Assembly (NCBI GenBank): GCA_947253305.1
Contig: CAMXYZ010000024.1
Location: forward strand, 1-12,236
DNA length: 12,236 nucleotides
From: an uncultured Helcococcus sp.
Lineage (GTDB): Bacteria > Bacillota > Clostridia > Tissierellales > Peptoniphilaceae
Direction of reading: 5' to 3'
Shown here in pieces: positions 8,103 through 12,236 of the stretch (the stretch's first letter is position 1; every line of letters starts with the position of its first letter). A model generated the notes under the pieces. That model worked only from the letters and a program-made list of their open reading frames with translations. It was not told the origin of the DNA and searched no databases. A program made the position numbers and the translations under genes.

Positions 8103-9221
8103 CTATTTCCTTTCACTTAATACTTTTCCATTTTTTATTTTGTAAATATTTCCATCTAAATTAGTAGTATCTATATTTACCAATGAATTTGTCGTTATAA
8201 TATTTTGATATTTCTTTGATTTTTCTACTAATAATGTTGCTCTATTAGTATCTAATTCTGAAAATACATCATCCCATAATAATATGGGCTTTGTTTTCGT
8301 TATAGTTTCAATAAGTTTCGCTTCTGCTAGTTTCAATGATAGCATTATAGTTCTTTGCTGTCCTTGAGAAGCGTATGTTCTAGCATCTTTCCCATTTATA
8401 TAAAAGATTAAATCATCTTTGTGCGGACCTATAAGCGATACAAATGAGTTTATCTCTTTTTCTTTATTTTCGTCTATAATTTTTTGGAATTTTTCTTTAA
8501 TTAAATCTAAATTAGAAAGTTCGTCTCCAAAATTTATATCATATTCAATTTCTAATTTTTCTTTATTCGAACTTAAATCATAATGAAATTCTTGAGCATA
8601 TTTTCTCATCATTTCTAAGTATTTGTATCTATAAATCGCAACTAGTGATCCAAATTCGACCATTTTCATATTATATGTACCTAATAATTGGTCAAAATAC
8701 TTAGATTTCTTCGAATTTTTAAGAAGTTGGTTTTTTTGAGCTCTAATTTTATTATAGTTGTTGAGATAATTCTTATACATGATATCATTATTAATAATTA
8801 TTTCATCTAAGAATCTTCTTCTAATCATTGGAGTTTCTTTTATTATAAATACTTCTTCAGGTGAAAAAAGCACAACTCCAAATTGACTTTTTAATTCCGA
8901 TAAATTACTTATCTCAACTTCATTTATTCTTATTCTCTTTTTTTCTTTAGAATTTTTTGAAATTTTAACTTCAACTGTTTTTCTTTTATTTCCATTTAAT
9001 ATATCCGCTTTCAGATACATAGCATCTTTGTTGAAATTAATAAGCTCATCTTCTCTCAAGTTTTTAAAACTATATCCTCTAGCACAAATATAAATTGCTT
9101 CGAGAAGATTCGTCTTCCCTTGAGCGTTCTCTCCCACTAATATATTTGTCTTATCTTGAAAAATAATATCCTCTTCGATATAGTTTCTATGATTTATTAG
9201 CTTCAATTCCTTTATAATCAT
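8103..9221 (-). CDS. recF: DNA replication and repair protein RecF
   Basis: RecF is an SMC-like ABC ATPase that works with RecO and RecR to load RecA at single-strand gaps. The 372 residues contain Walker A GENAQGKTN (30-38), GPHKDDL (265-271), the signature SQGQQR (285-290) and Walker B ILLWDD (313-318) followed by VFSELD. Length is normal for the family. The first residues, MIIKELKLINHRNY, match the conserved RecF N-terminus, so ATG 9221 is right even though the upstream ribosome binding site is poor: only GGA, about 11 bases away, within a 21-base gap after yaaA. Low or coupled translation is a reasonable inference. It ends with TAG one base before the gyrB ATG. Confidence 0.97.
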   Translation of the reverse strand: MIIKELKLINHRNYIEEDIIFQDKTNILVGENAQGKTNLLEAIYICARGYSFKNLREDELINFNKDAMYLKADILNGNKRKTVEVKISKNSKEKKRIRINEVEISNLSELKSQFGVVLFSPEEVFIIKETPMIRRRFLDEIIINNDIMYKNYLNNYNKIRAQKNQLLKNSKKSKYFDQLLGTYNMKMVEFGSLVAIYRYKYLEMMRKYAQEFHYDLSSNKEKLEIEYDINFGDELSNLDLIKEKFQKIIDENKEKEINSFVSLIGPHKDDLIFYINGKDARTYASQGQQRTIMLSLKLAEAKLIETITKTKPILLWDDVFSELDTNRATLLVEKSKKYQNIITTNSLVNIDTTNLDGNIYKIKNGKVLSERK

Positions 9222-9242
9222 ATATATTTTTGTCCATTCAAA

Positions 9243-9461
9243 TTATTTTATTTCTGACTCTAATTTTATCTTTTCTCCATTAAATTCAACTACATCGCCA
9301 GGTCTAATTTTTTTCCCTCTTTGAGTACATATCTCTTCATTTACACTCACTAAACCTTCCTGTATAACTTCCTTAGCTTCTCCACCTGTTTGAACTAATG
9401 CTGAAAATTTTAGTAATTGATCTAATTTTATAAAATCTGTTCTAATTTTAATCTCTTTCAT
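9243..9461 (-). CDS. yaaA: S4-domain RNA-binding protein YaaA
   Basis: This 72-residue protein is a single S4 RNA-binding domain: LDQLLKFSALVQTGGEAKEVIQEGLVSVN, then RGKKIRPGDVVEF. The TGGEAK and RGKKI-x-x-GD pattern is that of YaaA, found between dnaN and recF in most Firmicutes. S4 domains bind structured RNA, and in B. subtilis the protein has been linked to ribosome assembly; a role here is inferred from that. AGAGG precedes ATG 9461, and dnaN ends 10 bases upstream. Confidence 0.95.
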   Translation of the reverse strand: MKEIKIRTDFIKLDQLLKFSALVQTGGEAKEVIQEGLVSVNEEICTQRGKKIRPGDVVEFNGEKIKLESEIK

Positions 9462-9471
9462 ATTTCCTCTT

Positions 9472-10566
9472 TTAATTTGATAATCTCACAGGTAATACTA
9501 GATATAGATAATCTTCAATATCATCTGCTGCGTATATATTCATAGGTTGTAAAGCAGAATTTAGATGTAATAAAACTTCATCTTTTTCAATAGCCTTAAG
9601 ACCGTCTAATAAATATCTAGTATTAAAAGCAATCATTATATTTTCGCCATCTTGTTTACAAAATACTTTTTCATCTAAATCACCATAATCTGAATTTGAT
9701 GATATCTGTATTACCCCATCTTCAAAATTTAATTTAGTTAAACTAGCTGAAGAACCTGTGCTTAGTAATAAAGCTCTATCTAATGAATTGATTAAATCAT
9801 TTCTATTAACAACAATCTTTGTTTTATAATCATTGCTAATTATCTTTCTATAATCTATGTATTTTTTATCTATTAATTTTGAATACATCTTAGTATCTCC
9901 ATTTGAAAATACTATATGTCCTTTAATAATAGTTATATTTGTTGAACTTTCATCTAATATTCTACTTAGTTCCATAAAAGCTCTCTTTGGAACTATGCAT
10001 GATATAGAGTCTTCGGATTTGTAATCGTATTTTTTAATCGCCATTCTATATCCATCTAATCCAACAAATCTAATTTCATCTTTTTCTAATTCAAATAATA
10101 TACCAGTAAGAGCTAATCTTGTCTCATCTGATGATGTTGCAAAAATAGTTTCCTTTATCGCATTATTCAAATCGTCATTTTCAATTTCAAGTATTGGATT
10201 TTCTTCTATATCTGGTAATGAAGGATAATCGAAACTTGATTTTCCTGAAATGTTAAATACGGAATTTTGTGATTTTATATTTACATTTTCGTCTTCAACA
10301 GTAATACTAATTATATCATTAGGCATTTTTCTAATAATGTTTCCGATAATTGTAGATTTAATAACTATAGAACCTTCTCTTATAACATCACAATCTACTC
10401 TCGTTTCTATAGATAGCTCCATATCTGTTGATGTAAGTATTAATTGATTATCCTTAGCAGTAAAAACAATTCCTTCTAATATCTGTATTGAAGACTTATT
10501 AGAAATTGCTCTTTGTGCAATTGTAATATGCTTGTCTAAAATAGATTTTTGTATATTGAATTTCAT
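9472..10566 (-). CDS. dnaN: DNA polymerase III beta sliding clamp
   Basis: DnaN forms the dimeric ring that tethers DNA polymerase III and many repair proteins to DNA. The 364 residues divide into three clamp folds at roughly 1-120, 125-245 and 246-364. Recognisable pieces are MKFNIQKSIL at the start, FDYPSLPDIEE near 115, the TRLALTGILFE strand opening domain 2, and the C-terminal YLVLPVRLSN, whose LPVR equals the MPMR of E. coli that lines the partner-binding pocket. Length is usual. ATG 10566 has AGGAG upstream at 10572-10576. The gene lies directly beyond the origin unwinding element, so its leader includes DnaA-bound DNA and may be sensitive to DnaA, as is known in B. subtilis; that is inference. 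No clear promoter was seen in the spacer. Confidence 0.97.
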   Translation of the reverse strand: MKFNIQKSILDKHITIAQRAISNKSSIQILEGIVFTAKDNQLILTSTDMELSIETRVDCDVIREGSIVIKSTIIGNIIRKMPNDIISITVEDENVNIKSQNSVFNISGKSSFDYPSLPDIEENPILEIENDDLNNAIKETIFATSSDETRLALTGILFELEKDEIRFVGLDGYRMAIKKYDYKSEDSISCIVPKRAFMELSRILDESSTNITIIKGHIVFSNGDTKMYSKLIDKKYIDYRKIISNDYKTKIVVNRNDLINSLDRALLLSTGSSASLTKLNFEDGVIQISSNSDYGDLDEKVFCKQDGENIMIAFNTRYLLDGLKAIEKDEVLLHLNSALQPMNIYAADDIEDYLYLVLPVRLSN

Positions 10567-10575
10567 AAATTCTCC

Positions 10576-10597
10576 TAATATATATATTTTAAAAATA
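10576..10597. other. A/T-only DNA unwinding element
   Basis: All 22 bases are A or T, with a TATATATAT core, directly beyond the perfect TAG/TAA trios and partly overlapping the end of the trio array. It is the natural first-melting site and sits just before the dnaN ribosome binding site. Confidence 0.65.
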
Positions 10598-10613
10598 GTA
10601 ATAATAATAGTAG
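10590..10613 (+). repeat. DnaA-trio array
   Basis: Reading the plus strand from 10613 back to 10590 in 3'-to-5' triplets gives GAT, GAT, AAT, AAT, AAT, GAT, AAA, AAT. All eight satisfy the trio rule 3'-[G/A]A[T/A]-5' described for B. subtilis oriC. The array begins at the G/C block GGGGC (10613-10617) beside the inner DnaA box and runs into A/T-only DNA. It should guide the DnaA filament on one strand during melting. Confidence 0.8.
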
Positions 10614-10617
10614 GGGC

Positions 10618-10626
10618 TGTTAATAT
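10618..10626 (-). promoter_or_regulatory. DnaA box ATATTAACA (trio-proximal pair, inner box)
   Basis: ATATTAACA on the minus strand differs from the neighbouring TTATCAACA at the first base and the unconstrained fifth base. It abuts the G/C block and trios, the position from which DnaA is loaded onto single-stranded DNA in B. subtilis. Alone it would be weak; position and overlap make the case. Confidence 0.6.
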
Positions 10627-10634
10627 GTTGATAA
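10626..10634 (-). promoter_or_regulatory. DnaA box TTATCAACA (trio-proximal pair, outer box)
   Basis: TTATCAACA on the minus strand differs from TTATNCACA only at position 6 (A for C). It shares its last base with the next box, as the corresponding boxes do in B. subtilis, and is the best DnaA box in the window. Confidence 0.75.
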
Positions 10635-10667
10635 CTTAAATATCATTTATAATATCACTAAAAACAT

Positions 10668-10687
10668 AGTTGATAAAATGTATATAA
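10668..10687 (-). promoter_or_regulatory. Two further degenerate DnaA boxes
   Basis: On the minus strand TTATATACA (10679-10687) and TTATCAACT (10668-10676) lie two bases apart, 30-50 bases from the main pair. Each has one to two mismatches to TTATNCACA. In such AT-rich DNA they could be chance matches, but same orientation and clustering are supportive. Confidence 0.4.
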
Positions 10688-10726
10688 CTGTGCTTATAAA
10701 AAGATAAATTATCAAATCTTTTAACA

Positions 10727-12163
10727 TTAGCTATTTTTTATTATTGCAATAATTTCTTCTACCTCTTTATTAATATCTGGATCCATCTTTCTTAATTTCT
10801 TAACTTTATCATCACCATATATTACTGTTGCATGATCCCTTTCAAAAGAGTTAGCAATACTTACTAATGATAAGTTTGTTAGTTGTCTTGATAAATGCAT
10901 AGCAATTTGTCTTGGATCTGAAATTGATTTTTGTCTATTTTGCTTAATTAAATCATCTGCTTCCAATCCATAGAATTTAGCTACTTCATCTTTTATTAAT
11001 TCTAATGTTATTGGTTTTTTGGCCTTTTCTTGTACAGCTAAAGCTTTCTTTGCAACTTCAAGGAATTCTTCATCATCAAGTTCTCTTTTGAGACTTGTCT
11101 TTTCAAGATTATACATCGCCATAACTCTCAATATAGCACCCTCTAAATTTCTAATATTAGAAGTTACATTCTCAGCTATAAATTCTACGACATTCATAGG
11201 GACATCATATTTATCCATATTGATTTTATGCTGTAATATAGCAACTCTAGTTTCAAAATCAGGCTTTTGTATATCTGCAATAATCCCACCGCTAAATCTA
11301 GTAACAAGCCTATCTTCTAAACCTTTAATCTCTTCAGGTCTCTTATCTGATGTAAATATAATTTGTTTTTTAGCTTGTTGTAATGAATTAAAAGTATGGA
11401 ATATTTCTTCTTGTGTACTCTCCTTACCTGAAATAAATTGAATATCATCTATCATAAGAACATCGCAATTTCTATATTTATTTCTAAAAGACTGAGAATT
11501 CTTTACTGAATTTCTATTATCAGTAATAGTAGAAATAAATTCATTAACAAAATTCTCACTAGTAATATATATTACTTTTTTTTCTGGATTTTCTTCTAGA
11601 ATCTTATTTCCAATAGCTTGCATCAAATGAGTCTTACCTAAGCCGGAACTTCCATATATGAAGAATGGATTATATATAGTTCCAGGATTATCTGCTATAT
11701 TTATTGCTATCGCAAGCGCTAATTCATTTGATTTACCTCTTACGAAATTGCTAAATGTATGTTTTTTATTTAATGTACTCTTGTATTTATATGAATCAGG
11801 TGTCTTGATATTAACAGTTTGTTCTAGGTCTTTTAATTGACTTTGTAATTCATATTTATTTATATCTTCAGTATTTTGTTCAGAGCTCATATTCTTTATA
11901 TGATTAAACATTTCGTCTTTAGTACTTAGAAAAACAACATTCACATCTTCATTTAACAAATCTCTAAATTTTTCTTCTATAGAATTTTTATATTTAGATT
12001 CAACCATCTTAATTACAAAATCAATTGTAGAGTATATATAGATATTATTATCAATCTTATCAAGTATTAAGAGTGGCTTTATCCAAGTATTATAATGAAC
12101 TTCAATCATTTCAAGAAATAACTGCTCTTTAACCTTATCCCATTCCTGGTTTAACTTGGTCAT
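10727..12163 (-). CDS. dnaA: Chromosomal replication initiator protein DnaA
   Basis: DnaA is the AAA+ initiator that binds oriC boxes and melts DNA. The 478 residues have domain I (1-85), a linker (about 86-135), and AAA+ domain III with Walker A GSSGLGKTH (171-179), Walker B LMIDDIQF (236-243), sensor 1 IIFTSDKRP (268-276), box VII GLEDRLVTRF (281-290) and sensor 2 NIRNLEGAILRV (336-347). DNA-binding domain IV runs from about 384. Length is at the upper end of normal. The domain IV signature, usually FGGRDHTTV, reads FERDHATV (440-447): one residue is missing before RDH and the first threonine is alanine. ATG 12163 is preceded by an excellent GGAGGAG site. The gene is complete, but its promoter region is cut off 27 bases upstream by adapter sequence. 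Confidence 0.98.
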   Translation of the reverse strand: MTKLNQEWDKVKEQLFLEMIEVHYNTWIKPLLILDKIDNNIYIYSTIDFVIKMVESKYKNSIEEKFRDLLNEDVNVVFLSTKDEMFNHIKNMSSEQNTEDINKYELQSQLKDLEQTVNIKTPDSYKYKSTLNKKHTFSNFVRGKSNELALAIAINIADNPGTIYNPFFIYGSSGLGKTHLMQAIGNKILEENPEKKVIYITSENFVNEFISTITDNRNSVKNSQSFRNKYRNCDVLMIDDIQFISGKESTQEEIFHTFNSLQQAKKQIIFTSDKRPEEIKGLEDRLVTRFSGGIIADIQKPDFETRVAILQHKINMDKYDVPMNVVEFIAENVTSNIRNLEGAILRVMAMYNLEKTSLKRELDDEEFLEVAKKALAVQEKAKKPITLELIKDEVAKFYGLEADDLIKQNRQKSISDPRQIAMHLSRQLTNLSLVSIANSFERDHATVIYGDDKVKKLRKMDPDINKEVEEIIAIIKNS

Positions 12164-12190
12164 CTCTCCTCCAAATTATCAATATAGTTA
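12164..12190 (-). promoter_or_regulatory. dnaA leader remnant with strong ribosome binding site
   Basis: Only 27 genomic bases remain upstream of dnaA. GGAGGAG (12166-12172) is a near-perfect ribosome binding site with short spacing. A TTATCAATA at 12176-12184 on the plus strand resembles the spacer's DnaA boxes with two mismatches to TTATNCACA, too weak to claim. The promoter is not visible. Confidence 0.8.
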
Positions 12191-12236
12191 CTGTCTCTTA
12201 TACACATCTGACGCTGCCGACGACTCCTTACGTGTA
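12191..12236. other. Illumina Nextera adapter read-through (not genomic)
   Basis: Bases 12191-12209 are the 19-base Tn5 mosaic end CTGTCTCTTATACACATCT. Bases 12210-12223 are GACGCTGCCGACGA, the reverse complement of the Nextera read-1 adapter core. Bases 12224-12231, CTCCTTAC, are the reverse complement of i5 index GTAAGGAG (the standard 505 index). Bases 12232-12236, GTGTA, begin the complement of the P5 flow-cell oligo. The order and phasing are exactly those of the library construct, and the G+C content breaks sharply from the genome. It should be trimmed. Confidence 0.99.

Larger units (their letters stand above)
10567..10726 (-). other. Chromosome replication origin segment (dnaA-dnaN spacer)
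   Basis: This 160-base noncoding spacer carries, in minus-strand order: two degenerate DnaA boxes, an overlapping pair of DnaA boxes, a G/C block, DnaA-trio repeats and a pure A/T stretch ahead of the dnaN ribosome binding site. The order and one-base box overlap match the basal unwinding region of B. subtilis oriC between dnaA and dnaN. The upstream box cluster that usually precedes dnaA is not present because the contig ends there. No other gene or convincing promoter is seen in the spacer. Confidence 0.85.

Noticed and set aside
8102..8116. gyrB start at GTG 8116 with overlap into recF
   Set aside because: The extra codons contain the ribosome binding site AAAGGA for ATG 8101, which gives the expected N-terminus.
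10699..10722. AT hairpin after dnaA as a terminator
   Set aside because: The 7-bp stem has a single G-C pair and a 10-base loop. It is too weak to claim in AT-rich origin DNA, although T residues follow it on the minus strand.
11019..11441. 140-codon plus-strand reading frame opposite dnaA
   Set aside because: It lies wholly antisense to the conserved AAA+ domain of dnaA, has a low-complexity Ser/Leu/Ile-rich translation and no family resemblance.
12191..12209. Tn5/IS50 mosaic end, possible transposon boundary
   Set aside because: It is followed in exact order by Nextera adapter core, an index and P5 bases, so it is library sequence rather than an integrated element.

Overview
The window is AT-rich (roughly 70% A+T by eye) and carries the classic Firmicutes chromosome-origin block. 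Every real gene is on the minus strand. Reading in the direction of transcription (right to left), the order is dnaA, an oriC spacer, dnaN, yaaA (S4 domain), recF, gyrB, gyrA, then a STAS anti-anti-sigma gene, an RsbW-like anti-sigma gene, a SigB/SigF-type sigma factor and a GH92 glycoside hydrolase. Low GC, gene order and protein style suggest a Gram-positive anaerobe such as the Peptoniphilaceae/Tissierellales. The family assignment is a guess from style; Firmicutes origin is secure.

Right end (10567-12236): dnaA starts only 27 bases from the last genomic base. The final 46 bases (12191-12236) are not biological. They are an Illumina Nextera read-1 transposase adapter: Tn5 mosaic end, adapter core, an 8-base i5 index, and the first bases of the P5 side. 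This is therefore a contig end, and the upstream half of the origin and the dnaA promoter are lost. The 160-base dnaA-dnaN spacer has the architecture of the Bacillus subtilis unwinding element: two DnaA boxes overlapping by one base, a short G/C block, a run of DnaA-trios, then a pure A/T stretch. Its boxes deviate from TTATNCACA towards TTATCAACA, and DnaA has an altered DNA-binding signature.

Middle (3750-10566): dnaN, yaaA, recF, gyrB and gyrA are intact, ordinary replication and topology genes separated by 1-21 bases. The gyrB, gyrA and GH92 starts are better placed at internal ATGs with good ribosome binding sites than at the longer non-ATG starts.

Left part (87-3741): a partner-switching module (STAS, anti-sigma, sigma) and the GH92 enzyme continue the gyrase operon with gaps of 7-8 bases and one stop-start overlap. 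The anti-sigma protein aligns along its length with RsbW but has lost the ATP-binding motifs, so it looks like a pseudokinase that holds or releases sigma without phosphorylating the STAS partner. The GH92 enzyme has no signal peptide and should be cytosolic.

Left edge (1-88): a strong hairpin with a T-run on the plus strand terminates a transcript entering from outside the window. Two adjacent small hairpins precede it and may be the 3' end of an unidentified structured RNA.
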